From positions 5,749,001-5,813,000 of the forward strand of contig JAPTOF010000004.1 of the NCBI GenBank assembly GCA_028554755.1: a stretch of DNA of 64,000 nucleotides. Reading direction: 5' to 3'. This stretch comes from Cordia subcordata (Eukaryota > Streptophyta > Magnoliopsida > Boraginales > Cordiaceae). Below are positions 40,500-53,541 of this stretch, in pieces (the stretch's first letter is position 1; each line of letters opens with the position of its first letter). The notes below the pieces were generated by a model. The model was given only the letters and a program-made list of their open reading frames with translations, was not told the DNA's origin and did no database searches. Made by a program: the position numbers and the translations under genes.

Positions 40500-41607
40500 T
40501 CTATATATAGATTTTATAAAGAGGAATCCATGCAATTTAAGTAATGTAACATGCTATATCCTCGCATTTAATTTTTTCCCACATAAAGAAATTTTTTTAT
40601 AAAAATAATTTTCTAGTTCAATGAATTTATTTTTTCTAATTATATTTTGTAGAATATAATATATATAATTCAGGTTATTATATATAAATTTTGTCTATAG
40701 ATTAGCTATTAGTAAGGAGCTTCATATTTTGAGTAAGAAAATTGTATGGCCATGTAATTAATTGTTTTCTAATCAAAAGTGTTATAAGTGTATTGTCAAA
40801 TCATTCCAACATAAAAATAAAAAAAATTAAGAAACATTTTTTAATTTAAATATTGTCATGTAGGCAAGTTACTTTAAAATTATGTCTATATATATTATAC
40901 TAACAAAATTTCATAAATATCATAATCTAAGTTATAATACAACATGTCTTCATTTTGTATTTAGTAATGCAACATGTCCTCATTTCATTTTTTCCCTCTT
41001 GAAATTTTTTCTCTAATTTTATACTATACTGTCATTGAAAATCAAGTTTTTAGTCAAGTAATTGATACTAATAACATTATTCTCTAATATAAATATAATT
41101 GAGTATCATCTTTTTGTCAAGTAAAATTATTTCTTAATCTAAAGTTTTAAATTGCAATCTATATCTATACATTATATCAACTAATATCTATTATTTTATA
41201 ATAAAATCATCAATGATGACATCCATGTATAGGGCCTGAAAGTAATGTTAACATCTCGTCTATGAATGATTTTTTAAAAATAATTTTCCCATAAATTATC
41301 GTTACTTTTGGGACAAGCTAAATTCAAATAAATATCTTATAATATTGCATGTTGATCTAATTCTATTTATCAACTCTTTTCCTCCCAAAAATAAGTTAAA
41401 CTCCAAAGTATATTATTCCTTTTCTATTGTTTTTTTTTTATCAGATTATTTTCTAAATTTATTTTTCTCAATTTAAATATTCTACTCAGTTATTGTAAAT
41501 CCCTTATAAAAAAGTATGATTAGCACCGAAAATTTACAAAAAAAAAAAGTCAAACTTTATGAAATAGATTTACATTTTTTCCTCAAATAAATTGTATACA
41601 CACATGC

Positions 41608-41643
<36 letters not shown>

Positions 41644-41897
41644 ATGTAGTTTAACTTTGATATGTAGTATTCATCTTCTCTTGATTTTTTCCCCATATTA
41701 GATTATTTTTTATTTTATTTTTTAATTTAAATATTTTATTCAATTTTAATTTGAAATCTATAATAAAAAAACATGATTAGTATTAAAAATTTACTGAAAA
41801 TTAAGTTTTACAAAAATTTAAAATTTAGTCATCAACAATTGATGAAAAATATAAACAGTACGCATTTTTTCTATGCATTGCATGGGTTACACTTTAG
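40500..41897 (+). mobile_element. possible degenerate Helitron
   Basis: A|TCTATATATAGATTTTATAAAG at 40500 resembles a Helitron 5' end. At about 41871..41897 a hairpin CTATGCATTGCATGGG is followed by TTACACTTTAG|T, a 3' end with one mismatch to CTRR. The interior is non-coding and AT-rich, with a (CT)n(CA)n microsatellite at 41608..41642. Confidence 0.4.
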
Positions 41898-44039
41898 TTA
41901 TTTTAAAAAAAAGGACTAAACTCAAACTACTTGCACGATAAAAGTTGTATTATTTGATAAAAAATTAGAAAATACTTTTGACAAAAGAAAAAGCACTTTG
42001 TAATCTTTTTAACTGCAACAATTGCTTGTTAAATCTTTGGCAATTTATTTCTTTTATTTACCTTATTTAATTTAATTTATTTTTTAATTTTTAGTTGTTC
42101 AATTTATTAATATATTACTTTCTTTTTTTTAAAATAATTTTTGTCCTTGCAGATGCGCGATAACATGGGGGATAACACAAGGCTAAATTCACAAGCTAAT
42201 CAAGGTACAATAATATAGATCCCTTGTTTATGTATCCAACATATTCACATGCATTATAATAAGATGCGAATTAGGAAGTGTTCAATGCAATTAGCTGGTA
42301 CGGTGACTGAGAGTTATTTAAATAATTATAAGCTATTTTAATAATAAATAATTATTATATATCAGTTGTTAGCAAACAACTGTTTAATTAATTGAATAAA
42401 GAAAATATGTTTGGTAAATAAATTAAAAATAATATGTTAAATAAATAAATTTATTAAATTAATTAATAAATATAAAATGATATAAAAGGACATGTAATCT
42501 TCTCAAGACTTTTTATAAAATAATAATATTAGAAGAATTATGTAAAGTCGACCGTGTTAATTTTTCTTGTGCTGAAAAGTGTTGCCAGACAACAGAAGGT
42601 AACTAAATTCCCGGTGAAAGGTCTTGGGGAACCGAAAGTAGCGGACTTTCCTTCCACGTAATTACTCCAATTCGGTGAAATCGTACACGAGTTATCAAAC
42701 ACAAGAAACTCTTAGTAAAAGAGTTCTCGTTAATACGAGGATGGACGCGGAATGAGATATTAGAAGGATTCAAATATAAAGTATAGAGAGAAAAAATCTT
42801 AATAAAATATATAAGAAAGACTAAAAAGTATTATGAGCAGTAACTAAGCTATTACTCCAATAAGATTGAGGAGAGTAGAGACCAAAGAGTATCCTAATCT
42901 ACCATCAAGATTGTAGAAAAAAAAACATTATTACTTTTTGCTCTAATTCAAAAAATGACGAAAAATAAAATGATAAAAAGAGAGAAGGAGAAGAAATCTT
43001 ACATGTTATCCAAAAAAAGAGAGTAATGTTCTACTTTCTTATGGTGTTCAACTAAAATTGCAAAAATCTCATTTTAGGATAGATAGAGGGTACAATTAAT
43101 ACTCCTTTCTTCTTTGTGAATTCGCTTTCAATCAATACAATTTCAAAGAGAAGCACTTTCCCTCCCACGAAAAAAAAAAAATTACAAAAACCAAAAATGA
43201 AGATGACAAATATGAAACGTTAATGGCAAATAGATCAATTTACAAAAATAAATTAAGTTACCATTTATTAAATTAATTTTTCATTCTAAACAAATAATTA
43301 TCTAATCAATTACATGCTTATTTATCGCTCAAATTTCATGTTTTTGATTTTCTAACTTTTAAAAATAAAACATCATTACCAATTTATAAACTAATTTGTT
43401 GTGCATGTTTGAGTTGGACATAATAATTAATTGATGATGGAACCTGTTTCTTGAAGGCCGTCCACAAAGGCAATGCATTCTAAATTTCCTTCACGACAAC
43501 GGCAATCGCTGTTCACGATACACGACCACAGAAAATCCTTCAACTATGAGTTAACAAGTAAGCATATACCAAAATTTTTTTGGGCTGGACGGTGATGAAA
43601 AAGTCTTTTTAGTGAGAATACTTTTGGGATTCGAACTTGGGCTGAAGACTGTGATAAAAAAGTCCTTCCAGTAAGAGTGCTTTTGAGGTTCGAATTATTC
43701 GTGTTTTCTTTTTTGGGATGAGGTCGTGACCACCTTAACTAACAATTTATTGACAATAACTATAATTTCACATGTAGTAATTCAACGCCTATTATACAAA
43801 GTGTACAATGTTAATAGGGGCCAAATAGGACCAATGTTAGTTGGAGATCAAATAATTTTCTGTTAAAATAACAAAAAAATAATGATAATTGTAATGCCTT
43901 CGCATATCGGTTATGTATGAGATTTGTGTGTACTTTATAATAATTTGAGTTCACTACTATTGTCATTAAGAGCTTAAGTATTTTAGGTCAGTTGATTAAG
44001 TTCAATACGGTGATAGGCCAATATTTGAGCGTAAATTGT
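41898..44039. other. intergenic, no gene seen
   Basis: AT-rich. The block 43590..43710 contains two copies of a motif like AGTGAGARTNCTTTTGRGRTTCGAA, possibly SINE-derived. No gene recognised. Confidence 0.4.

Positions 44040-44102
<63 letters not shown>
44040..44102. repeat. (TAA)n microsatellite
   Basis: About 20 uninterrupted ATA/TAA units just upstream of a SINE. Confidence 0.95.
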
Positions 44103-44104
<2 letters not shown>

Positions 44105-44136
44105 TAATGATTCCGTTAAGCAATAACATCTAGCCT

Positions 44137-44423
44137 TCCGACCAAAAAAAAAAAAATAGCCCCCAGGGGCATAGGTGAGTTGGTAAGTGGCCAGGTGATT
44201 AGGGTGGAGACACCCTGACAACGCGGGATCGAGTCCGTGTGGCGGCAGTACTCCGCTGAAATATTGCGGTGGCTGTTGCTGGATTTCCACGCCCGTTAGT
44301 CCTCTCCCTGGTCGGGCTGCCACTCACGCACATCCCTCGATTTACCTCCCGCCTGGTTAAGGGGCCTCTGGCCAGGTGGGAAAGGGGTTCTCCTTTGGTT
44401 AACCCTTTTTTGAAAAAAAAAAA
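44137..44423 (+). mobile_element. tRNA-derived SINE
   Basis: GGGGCATAGGTGAGTTGGTA (box A) and GGGATCGAGTCCGTG (box B) about 40 bp apart give the pol III promoter of a tRNA-related head. A G/C-rich body and a poly(A) tail (44412..44425) follow. A 15-bp target duplication with one mismatch lies at 44122..44136 and 44424..44438 (AATAACAT.TAGCCT). An A-rich stretch between the left duplication and the tRNA-like head (44143..44156) is unusual. Confidence 0.88.
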
Positions 44424-44438
44424 AATAACATGTAGCCT

Positions 44439-45498
44439 ACTTGTGCTGAGACGACCTGTAGCAACGTTTGCATGATGGTTGTTTCCCTTTGGAGCCGATG
44501 AGTGGTTGTACTTTCTGATCAACGTGACATGCATAAAGATGATTGATTATGGAACCACGAACGCTACGTGTTCATAATTATGGGTACAGCACTCCTTATT
44601 CAATTACTTTCTACAAGGAAAAGAAATTAAAAAGTGAAAGCAATGTATGTAAAATAGAGAAAACACGAATAAAGTCAATGAGACAGAATTAAGAAACCTA
44701 GGCCTGTCGACTGATGATGCTAGTGACATTCTAACTATTATTTTTAGTCATAAGCAACCACAACATAGCTTTAATTAGGACTCATTAAAAAGATAAAGAT
44801 CGGCCTTCAAGCTTTTAACGTCTACTTTAATTAGTCTTACGTGTTCGAAATAAAACTTTGAACTTTAGAAAGTCAATTTAATCCTTCTAAACTGAAAATT
44901 CAAGCTGGCCTTGCAATGGCCTCTAGGGATTAGCCATCATAGTTTTATAAAGTTTTTATTAATGAAATTACTATCACTTTGCAAAAAAAATCTAGACCAT
45001 TTTGTCAAAAGGTTAACCAAATCCAACATGGGATTTGAGTGATTACAGCTTTCTTGAGAACCGACCTATACCTCTGGATTTCCTTGTTTCCTTCAAGTCA
45101 ACATGATTTTCCTGTGTGAAGTTTGTTTTTCTTATTTTGTATAGTGGATATCTACTTGTAGGACTAGTGTTTGTTTTTTGTTTTTTGTTTTTTTTTCCCT
45201 TGTTTTATTTGATTTCTAGTGCTTGATGGTAAATTACTTATTTGTGCAGGACTAGTTTACAGTTTACGTTCCTATGTAATGGGGTTTTTTCCTTGTATAG
45301 TTTGTTCACTCTAACGAAAATTTTGGACTTATTTTGCCCCCAAAAAAAAAAGGAAAAATCCAAAAAGGGATGATCAATTAATAAAAATACAAATTAGCTC
45401 GTCATGAAAGTTAATTAATTATAAAAGGCCAATCAACTTTTCTTTGATTGGTAAGTACATAATGCCTTTTTACTGTGCTCTGTAGGAATTGTGCTCCG
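44439..45498. other. intergenic, no gene seen
   Basis: AT-rich; nothing recognised. Confidence 0.4.
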
Positions 45499-46331
45499 CC
45501 GTATTATATGTGAATAATATATGCGTATAATACGTAATAATACATGTATTCAAAATTTTTATATTATAAGTTCAAAACTTTTATATTACATGTTCAAATT
45601 TCTTATATTATTTGCTCAAAACTCTTATATTAAGTTGCAAATATGTTTAAAATTTCGAATTCAAGTTCAAAATTTTAAACATATTTGCAGCTTAATATAA
45701 AAATTTTGAATATGTACTATAAGAGTTTTGAGCGCAAAGTATAATCTATGAGCATATAATATAAGAGTTTTGAACATAGAGTATAAAATTTATGAGATTA
45801 TCATTTTTATTTTGTAAATTTGCTTTTAAACTTTTGAACTTGTAATATAAAAGTATTGAATATATAATATAAGAATTTTGAACATATAATGTAAGAATTT
45901 TGGACATATAATATAAGAATTTTGAACATGTAATATAAGAGTTTTGAATGTAAAGTTTAATCTATGATTATGTAATATAAGAGTTTTGAACATAGATTAT
46001 AAAATTTATGAGCTTATAATTTTTATTTTCTAAAATTGCTTTTAAATTTTTGAACATATAATATAAGAATTTTGAACATATAATATAAAAATTTTGAACA
46101 TGTAATATAAGAGTTTTGAATATAGAGTATAAAATTTATGAGATTATAATTTTTATCTTGTAAACTTGTTTTTAAACTTTTAAACATATAATATAAGAGT
46201 TTTGAACATGTTTACAGCTTAATATAAGAATTCTGAACATATAACATAAAAATTTTAAACTTATAATATAAAAATTTTAAACACATATATTGTTACGTAC
46301 TATATACACGTACTATCTACGTACAATACGG
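45499..46331. mobile_element. foldback element built from about 22-bp tandem units
   Basis: Termini CCGTATT at both ends in inverted orientation, followed inward by TACGTA-rich and TTTTTATATTATAAGTT words on both sides. The interior is an array of at least 15 imperfect copies of a unit like CATATAATATAAGAATTTTG. Copies left of about 45640 are inverted relative to those on the right. A larger block (AAATTTATGAG.TTATAATTTTTAT...) repeats three times. No coding content. Confidence 0.75.
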
Positions 46332-47685
46332 TGTATGATGTTCATGTGCAGTACCATGCATATGCCGCATCTTATAGGTACTGAATCAACTTGAATCATC
46401 GTCTTATAGACATTTTAGCTAGCAGCCTAGTATTTTCGACTTCTTCCATGATTCATCTGGCATGAACCAAGCTTGAGAGTTAGATACATATTAGTCATCT
46501 TGCACAATTTGTCGTGCTTTAGTTGGGTAAAAAAAAGAAACTTTTGTATTTAGCCAATCTGGGACATGACAAGAAATTTAGTGTGATATAAGCTTACTGT
46601 CTTACCAAAAGATAGAGAAGGAAAAAAAAAAAAAAGTTGGCATGAAGTGGTCGAAGAGTGACTTCCATTTACTTTTTTTTTTGGGGCCCGCGTAATTCAA
46701 ATGTGGTTCGAAGGTAAAACAACTTCATTATGCTCTTTTAAACTTTACCGGTGGTACGGATAAATCCCTCCCTTCGTCTTGCTTTAGACTCTAAAAAATT
46801 TTAGGCACAAAACTTTAGAATGTTGTAATAATGATTTATATAATAAAAAAATTAAGTTATCTTTTATATTTAAAAAACTCATAGTCAGTCATCAAGTGCC
46901 ACTTATGTATTGCTGTAACAGATAAAAAAACGTTAATTGTTGTTCTAGCAAAAAAAGGTTTTTCAAAACTAAAATTAATAAAAGGATCAACAGTGTTGTA
47001 GGAAAAATGAAATACATAAACCAATTGAAAAATACTAATTACAAAAATATAATAGTAACTTTATCTCTCAAAAAAATAATTTAAAACAAAAATTGATATT
47101 ACTTTTGATAGATATATATAACTTATAAGACCGAATATTATATTTTAATTTAAATATCCAAATCTATCAAGTCGCTCTTGTCGTTTATACACATAATTTA
47201 ACGCGCACGTTTTCTTCTTGAGGTTCAAACGGGATATAAGCTGATTAAAAAACCAAACACTTGGGCTAAACTAACAATCAACAAAACTTTAAGGGTCAAG
47301 ATGCAATTTACCTAAAAATATGAGGACAGGGTTTTAGGTTTATCCATCTTCGCACCCTTTTGGAGCAGAGCATGCAAACGTTGCTGTAAGAAGAAGATAG
47401 TGAATATAATCAGACCTGCCTGCTTTCTCTTACCAGGTTTTTTCTTTTTTCTTGTCATCTTCTTCATTTTTTTTTTCCTTTCAATGTTAATTGTTTTAAG
47501 TTGTAGTACTCTTGAATATGACCCGGGCATATGTTAAAACAAGAAATAACTGTTGTATGTTGTTGAAAATTGCTTGACGGCTTGTCTGAATCATGTAAAT
47601 ACACTTGTTTAGTTAGTAAATTTGGTAGATTTGAAGTTAAATTTCGTTAACTATGCTTTTTGTTTGCTGTAAACAAACAAGTCTT

Positions 47686-47725
<40 letters not shown>

Positions 47726-49192
47726 CAATCCATGAGAAATTAACAAGCCAATCTGTATGTCATCAGTCTTTCTGGACCATCTGGGGTTGTTTATTTATGC
47801 GTCGCGGCCAAGGCTTTTGCTGGTTATGTGGTGGCTGCCCTATTGCTTGTATGTGCTTGTGATTTATTAGTAATGTGAGAAAGCTGGAAGAAGGGGTTGG
47901 TGTTCTTTACTTGCGAACAAAAAAGCAGAGAACTTTAGAGCATCTTATTTTGATAGTGCTGGTTTTCTGCTAAAGAATTTTAGACTAATTGTCTGGATCA
48001 TGTTTTGGGACCATGCTTAGCTTGTTTTTAGTAGCAATAAAGTTCGTAAACACCTTGTTTAGGAGTCTGGAATCAAGTATAAGCCAAACTGTTTCCTAGG
48101 TAACATTTATAATTAAACAATTGGATAATTGATGTGTATGCTAGTCTACCCAACGATCAAACGAAACTAATTTATGACTTCGAGCTGTTGGGTCTACTTC
48201 TTGTTGTTGTTCTTCTTCTTACACAGTATATTTTGTGATAACATTATGCAAAAAACTGAGCTGCTAGAATTGTTTCAGTGAATGTCTTCTTTTCTTCAGA
48301 AGTAGTGGAGGTGCAATCTGTTATTTATTTCATTGGTTTTCTATTGGAGTATTCTGAGTATTGCTATTCTCATGATGTGAACTTGGACTTGTATAGGTTG
48401 ATATGTGATGTCTTTTAGTTGAAGATGATGTAAAGGAGTGTATGAAAGAAGAAGTGCCTATGCAAGATAGATCTTGACAAGTCCATAGACGTGATAAATT
48501 CAGTTATACGTGTCATAGGACAGGCTTTAGTGGTGAGCTTGAATGCATAGTAGGACTAGCTTCAATCTAGCATGCAAGAATTAGTGGAGATTCTTATATG
48601 TGTACCATAGCAAACTTATTTGCACACAGGGAGCTAAAGATAAACACAAATATAGTCAATAGATGAGCCATGGAGACCCTGGAAAATTAACACTGTCAAA
48701 GTAAATTGTGGCTTACAAATTGGAAGATGAGGAGATAACAGAGAAGGGTATTCCTGATACATGGTAGGCTACTATTCAGTGTTTTTCAGATCTCAATTCA
48801 GGGAGGATAAATCACAGCAATATATCTTTTCTATTGCTGAGATTTATCCTATTCACAGTGCCTACAGTAGAACATTGTTAATCACATTCTGTTGGCCACA
48901 TAAACTATTTGCAAGCTTAACTGGTTGGAGTATATAATCGTTAAGATTTCTTTGGAAGTGAATTGAAGGATAGTTGCTAATTTTCTTTTATGGTTCTGGA
49001 GTTCATCCCTTTTTAATTTTTAATTTTCAATTTTTAATTTGAATTTCTTGAATGAATGCAACATTGAACATGCTCTCACATCTATAATTTGTTTGTTGCC
49101 ATCAGAGGAAAAGGGTGGCCCTGGCTTGCTAGTAGGCCTTCTTGTTGAATCTAAATGACTTGCTAAATGATGCAGGAATCAGGATACACATA
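46332..49192 (+). other. intergenic and presumed 5' leader/intron of the small gene at 49193
   Basis: A (GT)n(GA)n microsatellite lies at 47687..47725. An acceptor-like TGATGCAG at 49168..49175, 17 bp before the ATG of the next gene, suggests a leader intron. The transcription start was not placed. No other gene seen. Confidence 0.45.
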
Positions 49193-49465
49193 ATGGACGC
49201 TCAGTTTTCTGACAATGCGTCTCCTAGTATATGTGTTAAAGCCACCCTTCATCTTGGATCAGAAACTTATAATGTTCAAGCAGACAAGGGAATTCTGTCT
49301 GAGCAATTAGTTTCAGTGAAGGTGCAGAGCATGAGCATATTGAAGGAGTTCATTACCCAACACAATGTTCCAAATGAAGTTCCTAATGAGCCTGATGAGG
49401 TCTCCTCTGAAGATGATAATGATATCCCTGATAAGCCTTCTAAGAAGTCTAAGAAACAAAAGTAA
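49193..49465 (+). CDS. small conserved-looking protein with acidic/lysine-rich tail, function unknown
   Basis: 90 residues from ATG 49193 (MDAQFSDNASPSICVKATLH) to TAA 49463. Residues 11-30 look like a beta-hairpin (ICVKATLHLGSETYNVQA). Residues 35-57 form a predicted amphipathic helix (LSEQLVSVKVQSMSILKEF). Residues 60-80 are acidic (SSEDDNDIPD) and the end is lysine-rich (KPSKKSKKQK). An acceptor site just upstream implies at least one 5' exon, so a longer protein is possible if that exon is coding and in frame. Protein-like composition with low-repeat surroundings argues for a real gene. The layout (two strands, one helix, disordered acidic tail) resembles the KEOPS-complex subunit GON7, but this is only an architectural resemblance. 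It ends about 780 bp before the 3' end of the convergent ammonium transporter gene. Confidence 0.6.
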   Translation: MDAQFSDNASPSICVKATLHLGSETYNVQADKGILSEQLVSVKVQSMSILKEFITQHNVPNEVPNEPDEVSSEDDNDIPDKPSKKSKKQK

Positions 49466-50245
49466 CTTCTTCTCCATATTGTATACAGGACAACACTTTG
49501 AGATGTCTCTTGGCTACATTTTGCTCACTATTGAATGTTGGAATTCCTATAATATGCCTTCTATAAGAGCTTTCCGATATGAATGAATTAGTTATGCTAC
49601 TGTACTTTTTTAGATATGGTCGTTGCAATAAGCATCAAAATGTTAGAGAGAGCATGAGAAAAAGAACAAAGAAAGTTAAGAGAGATTGGTAAGCCATAGA
49701 ACCCATTTAAAGAGTTCAGATTCAAAAACGCCATTGCTGATTGTATTTCTGTGGGTAGATTCCTAGAAGATAATTGAGGTCTTGCTAGCTGAAATTTGTT
49801 CCAGTGGGGATGTTACTGCCCTGAATATGCAGATGTCAACTTTCTTGAGTTTGAACATCCTGCAGGAAAGAGAAAGGAGAAGAGGGGGCTTGTAGTAATC
49901 TGTCGCCAGTTTGAAGGATGCCAAAGGAACTTATTTTCAACTGCTTAAATGGTATAACTTTAACCCTTTCTGTTGATGTAAACATGAAATTGAATTTTGA
50001 AGAGACTAGTAATAATATAGCTTTGAAGAAAGCTGAATGTACAATTGAAGAATTAGTTCTTTTGGTGCGCCTTCACTTGATAAATGTAGGGGAAGACCGA
50101 TATGTAGAAAGTTGGAGGTTTCATCAGAACAAAATAGTATCAACAACATGATATAGGCCTAAACCTTCTCATAGAACAACAAGAACTTTCCTTGTTTTCG
50201 CCATTCCGGTATCTAAACAACGTGGTTTTGAAACCATAATCACTA
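49466..50245. other. interval between convergent genes
   Basis: Presumed 3' untranslated regions of the small gene and of the ammonium transporter. An open frame at 49918..50151 (77 codons) has no recognisable domain and was not called. Confidence 0.45.
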
Positions 50246-53200
50246 TTACACCATTTGCAGTTCAGTGGACTTGGACCTGATTGAAGGATACTCATCAGCA
50301 TCATATACAGAATTGTGCCTGGGATTCTTAAACCTTTCGCTATCACCTGACGGGTCATATGCTTCTTCTCCATGGACTGCCCCATCGCCAATTTCCAGTT
50401 CATCTTCCTGCAACCGAAGAGGAATTTTACTCGACTTGATGAGCAGACAAATCAAGCTTGTAGCAACAACATTGAGGCACACTATGAAAGACATTCCTGC
50501 AAGTTGGATCCCCATTTGTCGAAATCCAGCGGAAGTTCGACCATTTTGAAGTCCATAAGCGAGGCCTATATATTTTTCCCAGTCTGGTACCATGAAAAAG
50601 AGCCTGCAGATTTTAGGCTCTGCAAAGAAGCCGGTCAGAATGCCGCCTAAACTTCCGGCAAGAGCGTGGGTGTGGAAGACGGCAAATGTGTCATCTACGT
50701 GCCTCAGTAGCTTGACTTTGTTGTGGACAACCATCATTGTGTACCAAGGAACACTTCCGGATACAACTCCCATGATAATTGCTGCCCAACATTGAACTAC
50801 TCCTGCAAAATAATCAATGGACACTTATAGAGAACTACCAATGGACTTCTTAAAAGCACTTACAGAACTTTTGGCAAGCAGAGCCTTGGCTCGAGTAAAA
50901 AAACACCTTTCACATGCTTTTTACCATATTTGGACCAAAATAATGTCTCGCTAAAAAAAAAATTAAATGAATCTTCTGTTGAGAACCTATAAGATAATTA
51001 GAAGTGTAATAGTTGCCATTATAATTTTGTCATTTAAAAAAAGAAAAAAGAGTACATATATTTAAGGGATAAGCATTATTCACCTGCACCAGGAGTGATG
51101 CACACTAATCCAGTGATCATGCCTTGCACTGCTCCGATCACGGAAGGCTTCCCACAGAAAGCTATGTCAAGGACAAGCCAAGTAAGCAAACTTGCAGCCG
51201 CACATACGTGAGTGTTCAATATGGCCAATGAGGCGTCGCTGCTGGCGGCGTAAGGCGCTCCACCGTTGAAACCCGTCCACCCCATCCACAGCAGCCCCGC
51301 GCCGGCTACCATCACCGGTATGTTGTTGGGTGGAAACCTCTCTCTATCTTTTTCACTTCTCGGTCCTACCTACACGTAACATGTCCAATTTTTTAACAAA
51401 TGAACACGGCATAAAAACAGGGGAATATGTTGGACCTAGGGATGTCAATGGGGCGGGATAGAGGCGGGGTTCACAAACCCTTACTCTGCACTTGGTATTT
51501 TTTCACCTGCCCCTACCCCGTCCCTATACCTGTACCGGGGTTTTCTCCCGACTACCATCTCGGGTTTTCTCCCGACTACCATCCCCGCCCCTACCGGTGT
51601 TTTTTACACCATGCCCCTACGTACTGGGTACTTGTCAACAAAAGTCAAAGGGATCGTAGTATAGGGACAAAACACCTCCTTGTTAAATTCTTATTTGTCA
51701 AGTGAAATCCCTACTTTTTAATTAGATAAAAATAAATAAAAAATAATATAAATCATGCACCAAACTTTATCACATCAAATTCAAACTCTAATACTTAAAA
51801 TTCGACATAACTTTACAACAATAATACATTAAATCTAAACTTACTTTCAATTATAATTATTAAACATAACATATAATATACATACATACATACATACATA
51901 TATATATATGTATGTATATGTATATACATACATATATATACTAGGGTAGGTAGATCAAGGGCCCGCCCTGTGTGTTTGCAAAACCCCGCCCGCCTTGCAG
52001 TGCCCCTACCCGCGGTACCCTTCGCGGGCGGGGCGAAGCGAGCATTGACATCCCTAGTTAGACCTCTTGTATGATTTATCTAACGTATGTCAGATGTCTT
52101 GTGTTTTAAGATTTCTTCATAATTTTCTTATATATACTTTTTGAAATAAAGCACTTAACTTCTAGTAAAAAGGATTATAAAAGGGTTTTTTGGAAGTACA
52201 TTATATATAGCGTATGTTATGTTTTAGAAAATAAACAAAAATTATGAAGTAGTTTTAGAAAATAGCTTATGTTACTAAGTCCTTTCTATCGTATCATATT
52301 TATTTGTTATATATATGTTTTATGTGTGTGCGCGTGTATAAATATATATTCTTCTTGTTTCTCAACCTGTTATGCTCATATATAGTTGTTCATAAATACT
52401 CGCTCATAATCAATTATTACAAGCGGCACTTTTCCTTGGATTAGCGCGTATAATTATCATTTTGCGCTAGCCCTTTATATTTTGTCCACTCAACAAATTT
52501 AGGGGAAAGAAAAAGTTGAACTTGTAGAGATGCGTAGCATTGAATTATTTTATGTTATGTAGACCTAGAGAAATTATTTTAATTTTTAGATAAAAGTTCA
52601 CAAAGTGGTCTCAGTTGGGACATCCAGAAAGATACATACTGCATACCGGAAATGATTAAATGAGTGCCAATTGGAATTTGAGATCATGGTAAATCATTTT
52701 TGATTGAGAGTGAAACTTTCCTATAATAATTATGGTACTAGTTAAAGCATAAAACCTTTTTTTTAACTCTTTTTTTTTTTTACTTAAAGAAGATCAATAA
52801 TAGTTTTTACTTTCTCTTAATGATAACTTAAACTCGAGGCCTATAATGTCAAGTGACAGGTGTTACCACGAGTTAGACCATGTGCTCTTGTCACTAAAAT
52901 GTAAATTAAGCACTTGATTGAACTGTATGTATTAATATAATGCTTACCCAGTATGCAGCTGTGAATCCAGCAACACCAGAGGAGAGATGAATGACATATC
53001 CTCCAGCAAAATCAATAATTCCCAGCTTTGCCAGCCATCCATCTGGGCACCATATGCTGTACGCCCCAATAGTATACGAAATCGTATGCCACAGGGGTAC
53101 AAACAGCATCCAAGCAAGAAAATTCATCCTCCCTAAAAGTGCTCCACCGATCAAAATCGGCGTAATCGCTGCAAAAGCGAACTGAAAGAACACCATTGTT

Positions 53201-53541
53201 GCAGTTGGGAAGTATCCCAGAAAGGCCTGTCCGAGAAGAAACTTCTCGTCAAGAGCAACGGCCGGCTTTCCCCAGAAAGCGACCAGCCTGTCGCCAAAGG
53301 CCATCCGGTAACCCCATCCGACCCAACAAATCAAAACAACCGCGAATGCGTAGAAGGCCATGAGAGCTGAATTGATTGCCCATTTCTGCTTAACCATGCC
53401 ACTGTAAAGGATGACAAGCCCTGGAATGCTTTGCAGGCCAACAAATGTGGCAGCTGTGAGTTGCCATCCATTATCACCCTTGTTCATCCACTCGGGGCTA
53501 GCCTCATCAGGTACTAGATTCGATGGAAGCTCCATTTTCAT
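50246..53541 (-). CDS. AMT2-type ammonium transporter, three exons
   Basis: Integral plasma-membrane ammonium transporter of the plant AMT2/AMT3 (MEP-like) clade. Exons: 52948..53541, 51084..51369, 50246..50802 (594, 286, 557 nt; 478 residues plus stop). Donors TGG|GTAAGC and GCAG|GTGAAT, acceptors TGTAG and TTTGCAG, phases 0 and 1. It begins MKMELPSNL; the second ATG (53535, MELPSNL) has the better context and is the start usual in relatives. The family signature [13 protein letters not shown] (pore Asp about 177, pore His about 185) spans the first junction. [16 protein letters not shown], the second pore histidine in [14 protein letters not shown] and the C-terminal cytosolic tail after LIKSSKIPL are all present. 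Frame intact. A non-autonomous hAT element (51437..52056) lies in intron 1. Confidence 0.96.
51437..52056. mobile_element. non-autonomous hAT element in intron 1 of the ammonium transporter
   Basis: Perfect terminal inverted repeats TAGGGATGTCAATG. 8-bp target duplication GTTGGACC / GTTAGACC (51429..51436 and 52057..52064) with one mismatch. 620 bp. GC-rich subterminal blocks (GGGGCGGG, CCCCGCCC) at both ends surround an AT-rich core with a TACA/TATG microsatellite. No transposase. Confidence 0.9.

Noticed and set aside
44039..44534. minus-strand open frames near 44.3 kb
   Set aside because: Cover a TAA microsatellite and a SINE with pol III boxes and target duplication.
49918..50151. 77-codon plus-strand open frame
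   Set aside because: No recognisable domain; lies in the likely 3' regions of two convergent genes.
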